This document shows, one piece after another, positions 46,001 through 56,300 of a stretch of 64,000 bases of DNA. This stretch comes from Cytobacillus oceanisediminis. GTDB lineage: Bacteria > Bacillota > Bacilli > Bacillales > Cytobacillaceae. Where the stretch lies: the NCBI RefSeq assembly GCF_022811925.1, contig NZ_CP065512.1, positions 176,208 through 240,207 of the forward strand, read 5' to 3'. The notes beneath the pieces are model-generated. The model did not search any database and was not told where the DNA came from. It saw nothing but the letters and a program-made list of their open reading frames with translations. Each line of letters starts with the position of its first letter. The first letter of the stretch is position 1. The position numbers were made by a program, and so were the translations under genes.

Positions 46001-49000
46001 TTCCTGGCCGCTCAATCCAAAGTCGGAAGCAACCGTATACTGGCCATTTTTCTCAAGCTTTGTTCTAATTCCAAGGGTTTTTTCAACATCCTCATAATAC
46101 TTGCTGAGGTGGCCAGCGGCTGAAGCACCGTATTTTTCTCGAATGACGGTATCGTAACCACGGATTAATCCGGCAAGGTCATTTACCCCCTTCTTTTCAC
46201 CAAGATGGGAAATGACTTGTTCAATGCCCTTTTGTCCGTACAAATCACTCATGACTTCACCGAGCATCGGCACCATAGTTGCACGGAAACCGCTCTCGGT
46301 CACAGCTTTGAAGCCATGTCCTGTTCTTCGTTCCCTTCCAAGAACCAGAGATCTCGAGGAAGGATCATCGGCATTAAACCCTAGAAGGGTTACCTTATCA
46401 CCCTTGCGGAAACGTTTTTCATCAACGATAGGAGCTGTGACCATGCTATTGATGGTATATTCCCCAACAGTCAGCTTGCCGTTCTTATCAAGCATGCTGC
46501 TGATATCAATTTCAAGTGGTTTGTCGAATTTAATGCCTTTTGTCTTCCAATCTTCTATTCCCTGCTTTTCGGCTTGTTTTTTAATAGCTTCCTCAATCGT
46601 ATTGTTGAAGGACACACTGTCCGCTTTCACATTGATACGAACTTCGTCTATACCATCAAAGGCAGACATGAGTCTATAATCCATGAATGCAAGACCTTCA
46701 CTCGTTGAAAGCATGCCCATATCAAGAGCTTTGGTCATTTGGCGTTTCATGTATTCAGGGGCATCTGATTTATCAATCATTTGCTTATATTCATTTACTT
46801 TTTTAGCGTCTTTTAGCTTAAGAGCAATTTCTTCATCTGTCATGTAACCGGTTTTCATGGTTAAACCGCGCCACTCATTATTTCTTTCAAGAGCTTCATG
46901 TGCAGCAGAAGAAATGAAACTGTTCTTGTAGCGATAATCTCCATCTTTTCCCGCCTTTTTTAAAGCGGCTGAGGCATGCTCCTGGCTAAGGGCACGATAG
47001 TTGATGGTCTTATGCGGGTTCTCTACAGAATCCGAATAATAATTACCAAGGGCCATGTAAGTACGGGCATCCGCACCAGCGGTCCCAATATAACCCATGC
47101 CAGCAGCACGGTTATTCATACCAAACATGCTTCCTTTCAGCCCAACTCCCGGAATGGATTTAGCTGTTTCCATCAAACCTCCGGCTATAGCAAGTCCTTT
47201 TGCCCGGTTGTCCATGGCATCAAAGAAAGAGACACCCTTTTCTTTAGCAATCGAGGCAATGTCATCGACCGTTTTATTAAAACCAAGTCTGCTTTGATTT
47301 CGCCTATACCACAATTCAGCAAAACCTGTGACATCCCAGCGGCTTGAGCGCACTTCCCCCGCAATTGCCGATCTCAGTTCAAACATATTGGCATCTTCAA
47401 AACCAAGCTTCCTATTTGCGCTTGATGGAACAGGGTCCACTTGTCTGCTAACGCGGTAGCGAAGCCCTTGCTGAATTTCCACAAATGGGTTTCTCCGGCC
47501 TGTCCCCTGAGCTTTCAGGGACAACTCCTTTGCCTTTTTTGAATAATCCAATATCATGTTTAAGGCATCGGTAACGGTTGTGCTATGGTAAGCTTCTGAA
47601 TTTCTAACTCCTGAACGAATGACAGCTGCTTTGCGGCTTGAGCCCCACCTAACTTTTTGGTCAGCATCAAAGCTTGGAAGTTCGATTGAAGCCAACCTTG
47701 GATTTCGGACAATCTCCTCATACGTTTTCAATTCACTCATGTTCATGCCGCTTTTCTTATCGGCCAATATCAGGAGAGGGTTGCCACCTTCCATAAATCT
47801 GATTTGCGTATTGAAATCGTTGCTGTATGCAGAAATAATTTTCCCCACCAGGTCTTCATATTTCGCTGCCATGCTTCCGGCTTTTTTGACGGTGCTTGCA
47901 TCGTTCATGCTATGAAGCCCGAAGTTCTTTTGGAACAGGGTATGAATATGTTCATCCTGCTTCTGTAGAAATTCTTTAAGCTTTGAATTGCCATTGATGG
48001 CATCTTTGGCTTTTGCATGGGATTGAGAATAATTAATGCTGTCCTGTACAACCTCTGGCAAGTCAGCCATAAGAGATCTAATAGCTTTGGACCGCTTATC
48101 CGTTACCCTGTCGGTTACTTCACGGACAAAGCTGCTGTTTCCTTTCGTCTCAACGTGATCACGAACAAAATTGGCCATGCTCGTAAGCGCTGTTTCAATC
48201 TTATTGCCGGAATGCACTTCCTGGACCATCCCCTCTGCAATGGCCCTTACTTTTTTAGCCTCTTGGCCTTCTGCAGAGAATCCAAAGTTATTGATAATTA
48301 AGCTTGAGAGTTCGTCAATCCTTGCAATTTTATAAGTCTTTTCAGGATTTCCAACCCGTTCTCCCCTTCTTCCACCATTAATAAGGCTTCTGAAAGAATT
48401 CTTGATTTGTTCAGTATTCTTCGCATTAAAGACCATTTCATCATCTTTGCCAAAAGTAAAATTGAAGAATTTACTGCCTTCTGCAGTTAAAGAGGCTTTA
48501 TTATCCCCAAGCTGATCGAAACGATTTTTTATATGACGGAGAGCTATGGACTTTTGGTCATCCGATAAAGCCGTGTGGTTCAATCTCTTCATAACATTTT
48601 CCCAAACTTCTTTCTCTCCCTCTAGACGGTTTACCAGATGGGGGAACTTCATGGCCAGTTCATCACTGCCGCCCCTGTTCAGTATATGTGTCTTCCAGTC
48701 AAAATCCTTACCTGCATTTCCAGCACTGTTTAAATGACCATACAGCTCATTCATCTTTTTAAAGCCGTTTTGGTCAAACATATTTTCATATTCTCTGAAG
48801 GCATGGTCCTGCAGCTTAATGTTCCTAAGCTGCTTTGTCGCTTCATTATTCATTGGAAGGAATGCACCGTGAATCTGCTGAGCAAGCCCGGCTTCCGTTT
48901 CGGAGAACATCAGGATGCTTTTGCCTGTTATGTCCTTTGAATCAAGTCTTACCCCAAAACCTTTTTGGTCTGAGTTGGGAAGTAGAACGTCCTTAAGAAA

Positions 49001-50329
49001 TTCCTTCACAAAAAAACGTTCATTAGATGGAAGAGAGGTGTCAAGATTTGACCAGCGTGCCTCTATCCTATCTCCATTCATTCTTCCGACCAGTGTGTGC
49101 TTTTGTTTAACCGGATCAAACATGCCACTTTGGAACGAAAAGACTTCCTGTCCAACCTGAAGCGGATTGGTCTTTATGGATGAAGGGGAAAAGGCGTAGG
49201 TTTGGGTCCGCTTAGCTTCTTCGATAAATCCCTGGATGTGTTTGTTTGTGAATCCTGCTAATTCGATATTCGCCTGAATATCATCAGCAGCTAAGTGATA
49301 GAGATAAGAGGGCAGTTTTCCTTTTCCCGCCTGCTTTCCGCTCTTAATATCACCTTTTCCTAATAAATACTGGTGGATATGTTCCTGCCTTAGACTGGCA
49401 CCGGTTAAAGAATAAGGATTTTTTGTTGTAGCGGAATAAGCGTGGTAGAAATCGAGGGAATTTTTAGAGGCTGTTTCAAGAAATCTTTTCGTGCTCTTGT
49501 TTTTAACGGTGCTCATAAGCGCTGGCAAGTCATAGGCATGGATATTGTAGCCGCCTAATAGCGAACCTGTCTTCTTAACATGACCTTCAAAAATGGACAT
49601 AGCTTGGCTCAATTTCGTCCCTTTGGAATAGAGGTTTTCAAGCCCCATCTCAATTTCCTCAATCGTCTTTCTTGTAAAGGCAGCTCCTGCTGAAGGCACC
49701 CTTTTATGTTCCAATAAGGAGGTGTAAGCTTTCCCGTCAAACTGGGCAGTTTTAAAGTGGTTGACATTTGAATATTTGGCCAAGTCCAGCAAAGTACGGT
49801 GCATATCCTGCGAGACCCCCATCATCGGGTTCTGCTTCAATAGCTGGATCTGGTCCTTCATCCGCTGGTATTCTTTCTTACCTGGAGCTATTGCCATAGA
49901 GACAATATTCTCCTTCGATTTGACGAATTCTCCTTTACTGAACCGTGTTCCTCCAAAGCTAAGCTCGGTAACGGCGAAAAGGTCAATGCCTTTTCCGACC
50001 CTAAGATGTTCAGGAGTTCCAAGTGCTTCTATATCAAAGAAAGCAACATTCTGATTGGATTTAAGTTTCATAAATGGGTTGAGTGCCTGCTGTGCGTTTA
50101 CGTTAAAGCTGTTTGGTGTCCTGGCAGACTCCCATATGTCCAAGGTCTTCGTTCGGTGTCCTTCACTAAGATTGTTATAGAGGGCAGCAAGAGGCTCCTG
50201 TCTTTCCCTAGCGGCTCTTCGGGCTTCCTCATTTTGTATCTTCATGTCATAGGAGCCATCCGCTGAATCATAAACAGGATACAAAGTTCTGTTTTTGGGC
50301 TCTACTCTTTCAATATCGGCTTTAGCCAT
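43079..50329 (-). CDS. Giant virion protein: DEDDh exonuclease plus two-barrel RNA polymerase-like core, 2416 aa
   Basis: Start at ATG 50329, 5 nt after AGGAGGG; an in-frame ATG ten codons upstream lies in a hairpin and lacks an SD. Residues 99-350 show the DEDDh exonuclease set: D99/E101 (FFDIEALG), N262/D267 (GYNIHAYDLPAL), H345/D350 (HLAADD). Residues about 1308-1365 resemble the first double-psi barrel of RNA polymerases: GDK with K1312, GHGFK with K1341, then RATMVPMLGEVMSDLYGQ, comparable to GDK...HGNKG...NPLGVPSRMNVGQ of RpoB. Then come R1836-x-P1838, DFDGD at 1874-1878, IGSVDN at 2015-2020 and AEGALKYTQ at 2043-2051, as in the QDE-1/YonO/crAss-like family. The likely role is a virion-carried RNA polymerase injected with DNA. 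The motif reading is direct; the activity is inference. Confidence 0.8.
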   Translation of the reverse strand: MAKADIERVEPKNRTLYPVYDSADGSYDMKIQNEEARRAARERQEPLAALYNNLSEGHRTKTLDIWESARTPNSFNVNAQQALNPFMKLKSNQNVAFFDIEALGTPEHLRVGKGIDLFAVTELSFGGTRFSKGEFVKSKENIVSMAIAPGKKEYQRMKDQIQLLKQNPMMGVSQDMHRTLLDLAKYSNVNHFKTAQFDGKAYTSLLEHKRVPSAGAAFTRKTIEEIEMGLENLYSKGTKLSQAMSIFEGHVKKTGSLLGGYNIHAYDLPALMSTVKNKSTKRFLETASKNSLDFYHAYSATTKNPYSLTGASLRQEHIHQYLLGKGDIKSGKQAGKGKLPSYLYHLAADDIQANIELAGFTNKHIQGFIEEAKRTQTYAFSPSSIKTNPLQVGQEVFSFQSGMFDPVKQKHTLVGRMNGDRIEARWSNLDTSLPSNERFFVKEFLKDVLLPNSDQKGFGVRLDSKDITGKSILMFSETEAGLAQQIHGAFLPMNNEATKQLRNIKLQDHAFREYENMFDQNGFKKMNELYGHLNSAGNAGKDFDWKTHILNRGGSDELAMKFPHLVNRLEGEKEVWENVMKRLNHTALSDDQKSIALRHIKNRFDQLGDNKASLTAEGSKFFNFTFGKDDEMVFNAKNTEQIKNSFRSLINGGRRGERVGNPEKTYKIARIDELSSLIINNFGFSAEGQEAKKVRAIAEGMVQEVHSGNKIETALTSMANFVRDHVETKGNSSFVREVTDRVTDKRSKAIRSLMADLPEVVQDSINYSQSHAKAKDAINGNSKLKEFLQKQDEHIHTLFQKNFGLHSMNDASTVKKAGSMAAKYEDLVGKIISAYSNDFNTQIRFMEGGNPLLILADKKSGMNMSELKTYEEIVRNPRLASIELPSFDADQKVRWGSSRKAAVIRSGVRNSEAYHSTTVTDALNMILDYSKKAKELSLKAQGTGRRNPFVEIQQGLRYRVSRQVDPVPSSANRKLGFEDANMFELRSAIAGEVRSSRWDVTGFAELWYRRNQSRLGFNKTVDDIASIAKEKGVSFFDAMDNRAKGLAIAGGLMETAKSIPGVGLKGSMFGMNNRAAGMGYIGTAGADARTYMALGNYYSDSVENPHKTINYRALSQEHASAALKKAGKDGDYRYKNSFISSAAHEALERNNEWRGLTMKTGYMTDEEIALKLKDAKKVNEYKQMIDKSDAPEYMKRQMTKALDMGMLSTSEGLAFMDYRLMSAFDGIDEVRINVKADSVSFNNTIEEAIKKQAEKQGIEDWKTKGIKFDKPLEIDISSMLDKNGKLTVGEYTINSMVTAPIVDEKRFRKGDKVTLLGFNADDPSSRSLVLGRERRTGHGFKAVTESGFRATMVPMLGEVMSDLYGQKGIEQVISHLGEKKGVNDLAGLIRGYDTVIREKYGASAAGHLSKYYEDVEKTLGIRTKLEKNGQYTVASDFGLSGQELSYEAREQFSANWRKNLGLNREVFGELTMAHDVWNRQGGLNNAKITIKEIEMLDRSYRSTKLAKPGESSAHVDWLRETVYGAGTTGEIKAQQKVFSETVKAALNHDKGWTPKAGDAVIDYTSDGMGIMTDVNAQLKDGVLHVSKDSFEQIPMKSAHNQMFTVGDYAKTVLNAGAVNYNLKAGGQGEKLQKFLLRNNGTAYMKLPEFAANQYIPLIDVDSMKLPSDMRQDDKVQFLDSVKGHYAKIARKMDEYNSTFVTNKFSEEQVAKAKSSLADEINMEASRLIQTLGDSTSKEGMSRIMARRLDNSSQYQFGGVNPLLAYQKEDGKWVNKGMAREGHIYMNVDDVRNLVGDNAENIAKSWGVDTSNIKSDEMTDWVLKNWNKHDTYSTAIRYPSIDTGTTQSLKLKISEAVGNGQVVGLPGMAERISGDFDGDNIAVILSQYGIKDDERRAAVLNDMARLNRKETAKNLNQAAEIMSGHEASFRSSLAKITGLEVTHKDIVTASEQFFSGSENLTLGSLHGDEARERIREAVAKTGQYGNWGIAKNGEFTNLALEEHEKSVLARSTSTTIGSVDNTRMRMSAAFMSLSETKYKLFNQAEGALKYTQDDYVRETAIVDEFLREYSQKSISAKKVEGSALTSEEVMKDLYAMIDKVNNPSNNLDYGQAAADLADRGLFKNKPFLEIGDGEVYRGSRESFMKTALELLGGAEETFGSMGVNGNRQSSLMMFASQGIGFDKLSNVVRTGEHLPGTEGAGYLNRVAKELGYESMDAHRESLEKAVFRAHTSRLNNITDRFEDSGNVMEIMNGQSRNPGILPNSEVPVYRTIRDQMDNTLAEIATQAKAKFSGSAAGVLGVATAGFASLWATNAAMKGAPTPEGLQEMAPVAPETLGAPTARVAQNDNGEYLNIRINAKSAQRMSSNDIAALINNEVMAMSNMKMATNVNVNDNSKQIDRKWLENQVANAMNKGYAY

Positions 50330-50340
50330 AATATCCCTCC

Positions 50341-50379
50341 TAAAAATAAAGGCGCCCATCCTTAAGAAGAGTGAGCGCC
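50341..50379 (-). terminator. Hairpin between the first two giant genes
   Basis: The minus strand reads GGCGCTCA ... TGGGCGCC (plus 50351-50379) with a 13-nt loop, followed by TTTATTTTTA and then the SD of the 2416-aa gene. It would reduce or shape downstream expression. Confidence 0.7.
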
Positions 50380-50386
50380 GCGGTAT

Positions 50387-53300
50387 TTAGAATAATGAAT
50401 GGACAGATTCATTAATGGTGTCTAATACATCTTTGTGAACGTCCCGCATGACGTTAATGGAGGTTTTCACTCCACCTGGACCATTTCCAAAGTTTCTTGT
50501 AAGCTGGACATCAACATCTGATAGTCCGGCACCCTGCAGGACTTCACGGATTCTTCCGACATCGATCAAACTGCTGAGTGAGTTCATTGGAATGGCTTTC
50601 TCGCCTTGCCTGTCAGCTCGGTCCTGGTCTTTTTGCCAGTAGCCAGAGTTTGTCGGATTAACTCCCTCTTTTCTCATAACCTTGATTTTTATATCATCAA
50701 GATTGACACCAGCATTCCAGCCAGACCAATTTTCTTCCGGAAGGTAATGGGTCTTGAAATAACTGTCGATGTCTTCTCTGCTATCTACATCCATGCCCCA
50801 TGATCCTTGGAGGATTCTTTTTATGTCTTTCGGGACATACTTCAGAATCTCCTTTCTTTCCTTCGCACTTGTCGTTTCAAGGAAACGAGGAACATACTCC
50901 CTCTCTTTCGGAGTCAGGGCTCTCATTAGCGCAGTTCTATCAGCGGCTGAACCATCCATGCCATAAAGCGTACTTTCATATTCTTTTCTGTATTGGATGG
51001 CTAATGCGGTATATTTGCCTGCCTGATAGGCTTCCTTATCGGAATCAATCATGTCAATTCCGCTGGAAAGGTCATCAATTTTTGTTTCTACGGCTTCTAA
51101 GTCACCATAACCTGTTTTTTTCGCCAACGACAAGAGTTTTTTCTGATCGGTTAAAAAACGTTTTAACCCCTTGTTTCTCCTGCCCTTTTCCTCGGCTTCG
51201 TCGAAGAATTCATTAACATCGACACCTTCTTCTGCCATGGCGAGCTTTCGGGTCTTTTCATAAAGTCCGCGGTATTTTACATACTTAAGCCGGTCAAAAT
51301 ATTCATTGATTTCCCTTTCCGTCTCCCGCTCTTTCGGTATCCACACCCCATCTGCACCTGGAATAAAGCCTTCAACGGTTTCATCAAATACCCGGAGAGA
51401 AGAAAGGCCGGCACCAATAGCAAAACCTCCAACCCTGCCTAAACCAGCCATTTTCTTTGATTTACCCCAAAGATGCCCGATTGCAGCCAATTCCGCCCCA
51501 GCCAGGAGCGGATTCTGAGAAGCTACTGTGTTCAACATCGGCTTAATCCATGCCTGGTATGGCTCCGTCCAAGGACGCCAATCTGAACCATAAACCTGAT
51601 CGCGCCTGTAGCTTTCAATTGGTGTTCGGACCTGGAGGAATTTATCCGCTAATACACCGACAAATGGAACTTTCGGCAGGATATCATGCGTCAGCGCCTC
51701 CATGTATTTTCCGACTGTTATCATGTCTCTTGAATAGATGGCATTGGTTGCGGCTGAGCTTCCATTATCCTTTATCTGTACAGGGTTCTTCCATGTCCGG
51801 TTGGCAAGGATCGCGTTTAGGGATTGGCCCTTATTGGTCTCAAACCAGAAGCGCCCCTCCTCATTTTTATTCGCATATACCACTGCAGACATGGTTTCAT
51901 AGGTATCCTGGTTGTAGCGGTCTGCAGGATTTGCAGATATGCCAATTTCCAGTTTTTCTCCCGGCTTAATGAATTGTCCTAACCAATCAATGGCATCCTG
52001 ATTGTCCTTTTTCGTTAATTTCACACCGGCAAGACGAATAGGAGAATCAAATTCCCTGACCATAAAGGTATTGGCATCGACAATCTTCGTTACTGTTACG
52101 CTCTTCTTCTCTATTTCAGCATTGGAGAATTTTTTATCGTACCACCTCATGGTGTCTTCCTTGCTTCGCACCTGGTCGATGATCTCATCGTATTCTTTCT
52201 CCATGTCCGGAGTCATGCCGCCTGATTGACGGAGCAGGGATACTTCATGCTTTGCTACTTTATATTGGTCGGAGTCTGGGTCAATATCTGCTAGAATCCG
52301 GAAGCGGTCAAATATTCCGTATTGACCTGTCCCGTCTGGGTGAAGATTGTAAAACCTTTCATATGCCTCTCCAGGAAGTCTCATTTCACCTTGCTTGATT
52401 TTTACATATGGATCACCATGGAGGAAGTCAACTGAAGATTCAATGCCCGGCAGCCAGTCTGGCATGGTATTTCGTATTGGAGAATAATAGTTTTTGTTAG
52501 GGTCACGCGGAACATAACGACGGCCAATCTCCGAAAGTGCTCCACCCATACCGCCAAGGCTCATGTCCCAGAAAGCGCGGTTAGGAGAAGTCATCAAACT
52601 GGAGGAGGCCAGGGTAGTGCCACGCCATGATTCTTCGTAGCCCATACCAGTTTTGGTCAAGAAACCATAAATACCGGATAATTCCGAAGCACTGTAGAAT
52701 GAATCCAGCGCCATGCCTTTTAAACTATCAAGTCTTTCAATATCCCCAATAGAGCCTTCAAGCTGCTTATTATTGAGCTTAAGCATGGAGGTCAATGAAG
52801 CTGTCTTTGTTCCTTTTCCTTGAAGTGCAAGTTCGTAGTTTTGGTATGCTAGCAGCTGTTTGATCTCCTCAGAACTTGCACCTGAACCTGCTCCAACGGC
52901 ACCATAGCCTGTTCCATATCCTCCAGAACCAGTTGCTCCTGGAGTCTTGTATGCAGCTGTCAGGAAGTTTCCATAGTTTATGACGCCAGCTCCGGCACCA
53001 TGAGTAGGTCCGCTTCCGCTCATTCCGTTAATAGGATCAATAGGATTTATCCCGCCCCAGGTTCCTTGGCTGCCATATTTATCATAGGTGGTTATGCCAC
53101 CGGATTGGGAGACTCCCACATACGCGCCTTCTGTTGCAGGATTGCGCTGCTGGTCAATATAATCATTTATGGCTGCAAGATACTCCCTATGTGCACTCTT
53201 CAGACCATCATGTTCTCTTCTTGGCTTAAGAATTCTTCCAACTGTACCATCAATCAAATTACCGACAAGCGGAATGTTTTGAATTTCGCTAAAACCGCCA

Positions 53301-56300
53301 GTAACGGCGTATGGTCTGTCTGCTTCGTGCTTCTTCTCATAATGATAAGGGTCTGTTATGAAATGCCTGATTGGAGCAAGAGGATTTGTTAATGTTGGCA
53401 TCCAATGATTGGACCAGTATTCGCTTTCGCTTCCATACATGGTGTCGGTGAATTTGTAATCTGACTTTAACTGGCGATACCAGTTTGGTCGGTAATACTC
53501 AATTCCGCTACCTGCCCATGGAGTAGGAGAACCAACGCCCCAGTATCTATTCTTACGTACTGGATCCTCTCCGCTTTCATAGTAATCCCTTACCTGTTCG
53601 GCACTTCGGAAGTCCGTAAACATGCCAAATGTCATGAAGTCGAGCTGCTTAACACCAACCCACTCATTCATTTGGTCAAATCCGGCATTCTGGAAAACTC
53701 TTGACCAAGGGCGCATTGCCTTGTTGATGCCAAGTAAGTCTTTGGCCATTGCAATGGTCTCATGTGTATTCACATAGGCATCTGCAGCGGTATCACTGAT
53801 CGTGTCTCCTGTTAAGCCATCGAAGTAAACAGCTTGCTGATAAGCCATATAAGGCATAGCGATCCTGCGGAGATATTGGTTTCCTATGATGCTTTGGAAA
53901 GAACCAAGATTTTGCCTTGATAACCCAAGCCCAAAGTTTGTGAATTGGTTATCTAATCGCTCTGCCAGCCCATACATAATAGCTGTTGTAGTCGTGACAT
54001 TTTCTAAGCTGTCGCCATTTGCACGCCTTCCTGCGAATAATTCCCTCGCAGCAACCTTTCCGGCAGAAAGCACATTGGACACAGCATCCCGCGCAAACAT
54101 TTCTGCATTAATCGCCACATCCCAAGCATCGTCTACTGGACGTGTAAGGAGACCAAAATTGATTTGGGAAAGCTGCTGCTTAACCTGGTCAGCCATTTGG
54201 GATTTTCTCATAATGATGAAGTCGGCACCATTTACTGCAGGTGTTTTAGGCTCAGGAGCCCTTCCCCACTTTGGCTGGGCTCTTAGAATACCTTCCTGAA
54301 GGTCAAATCCAAGAGCGGTCAGTTCTGGGGAACCGGCATACATCATTGCTGTTTCATCGAAAGCTGTAGCGGGCCCGTTGAAACGGAGCACATCGTCAAG
54401 GAAGGTTTTTGCTTCATAAGGACGCAGTTTTTCCTCAAATATGTTTTCATAGCTTTGAAGGTCTGTTAGAAGTTCAAGGTCTTTGGCTGCCTTAACATCG
54501 GCATCAGAAATAACACCTTTTTCCCTGGCATCGATCAGATACGCTAAAGAACTTCTCCTTCGCTCCCCGCTCTTTGCCAGTTCAGGAGCGAAATCAACCG
54601 CTTCGTTGTCTAATGCCCTAAGTGCATATTGATGAAAGGCCCTCCTGATATTATCTGCAGCCGGAGTAAGTGTTTCATCTTCCCCAAGGAATGGAACCAT
54701 CATTGCAAGCGGGCTTGGCAGTTTTCTTTGAACGGCTACGTCCCTTGAGGACATTGTGCCTTCTGGATCATCGATATAAGCTTTTGCCCATTTCTTTATT
54801 GCGTTAACGGATGGGTCCTTTACAATAGCAGATTCCCGTTCTGCTAAGCTATTGTAGTGGGAGGAGCGACTAAGCTCCTTATAAAGGGAAAGGTTTGAAT
54901 TGCTGTCAAACTCCTTATTGAAGGCAACCAGGGCTTCTACCAAGTAACTGTCATCAGACAAGCGGGAGAAGTCAAAGGATTCCCCGTTTACTTTTACGCT
55001 TCCCAATACTCTGTTCACATGAGGTGCAAGCACTTCTGCTGCTTCTCTGTTTAACCCGGTAGCACTTCTTTCAATTCCTGAACGGAGGATTCCATAAACG
55101 TCCCTAACCCTATCCGCCTGTTCTTCAGGTCTTGCAAGCTGAAGGTCATAAGCAAGGCTTCTTAACGCATTCGGACCATAATTAGGATCTGACAGCTTAT
55201 TCCATGCCTTTTTATAGGTAGTTGCATGACTGTCACCCTCTTGGTGGCCAATATCGAAAGCTTTTTTAAGCCAACTACGATCATCCGTTTTTTCGAGCTC
55301 ACTGTAGTTGATCATGTTTTTGTGCATACGGGAGAATGCGCCAAACTGAGGGGCGATGTATAGATTTTCATCAATTAGCTGCAGACCACCCTGTTCGGTA
55401 AAGCGGAATACATTTCCCCCAGTATAGAAGTGGCTGCTGTTATTAAGAGGATTCCTAATAGCGCCTTCCTGAGTGGCTTTTGATACATCTTCAAAGGTCT
55501 GGCCATTTAAATTTCTAAGAAATCCCTGTGTAGTACCTACATTAAGGACATGGAGCCCTTCCTTCATTTTTCCGGAGCGGAATGCCTGCCACGGGGTTAG
55601 GTCAAGGGGGTTGATGTTTATAAATGGAACCTTCCATGATTCCTGGGCAAAATCAAGGGCATTCCCAATCCCTTCCCTTAAATGCCGGTTATCCAGCACT
55701 TCCCCCGTCCCTTTGTGGGACAGCAGATAAGGGTCAATGACCATATCATTAAAATCAAAGTTGATTCCTTTTTGTCTTAAGAGGTTGTTTAAGTCCTTAT
55801 CATAGCGATTCCGATCCAGGAATTTTTGCATTTCCTTCGTTACATCGACTGTTACCTTATTGTTCTTGTAATCTATATCGTCGATAAGTAACCCATGCTG
55901 GCGCTTTCTTGCTTCATCCCAGTTAATGGCCTCACTTACTTTTACAGGGTTAAACCCCTTGCCTTTAAGAGCTTTTCCAAGAAGGGAAGTGGATTCCACA
56001 GCCTGCTTAATAAATCCATAAGCCGCTCCACTTTCCATTCCCTTTGCAATCCTTGAGATATCTCCTTTATGCTTTGCAAAAAGCTTAGGTGCAGAATCCG
56101 AGAAATCCTGAATGGTATCGTGAAGGGTTTTCTGGAAAGTATCTCTTATGGTTTTATCCTGAAAAGAGATTTTGTGCTTGTATTTTCCTTCCTCAAGCTG
56201 CTTAACAAAATCGGAAACGTGCTTTGAAGGAGAGTGGAAGACATCTCCTTTAGTGGTAGAATGGTAATCTGCAAGGGCAGATAAGACTCTGTCTCCCCCG

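Noticed and set aside
46212..46679. 155-codon plus-strand frame
   Set aside because: Antisense to the polymerase-like gene, exactly where the lysine-bearing barrel segment is encoded.
50330..50359. Ten-codon longer start for the polymerase-like protein
   Set aside because: The upstream ATG lies in a hairpin and has no SD, whereas ATG at 50329 follows AGGAGGG at ideal spacing.
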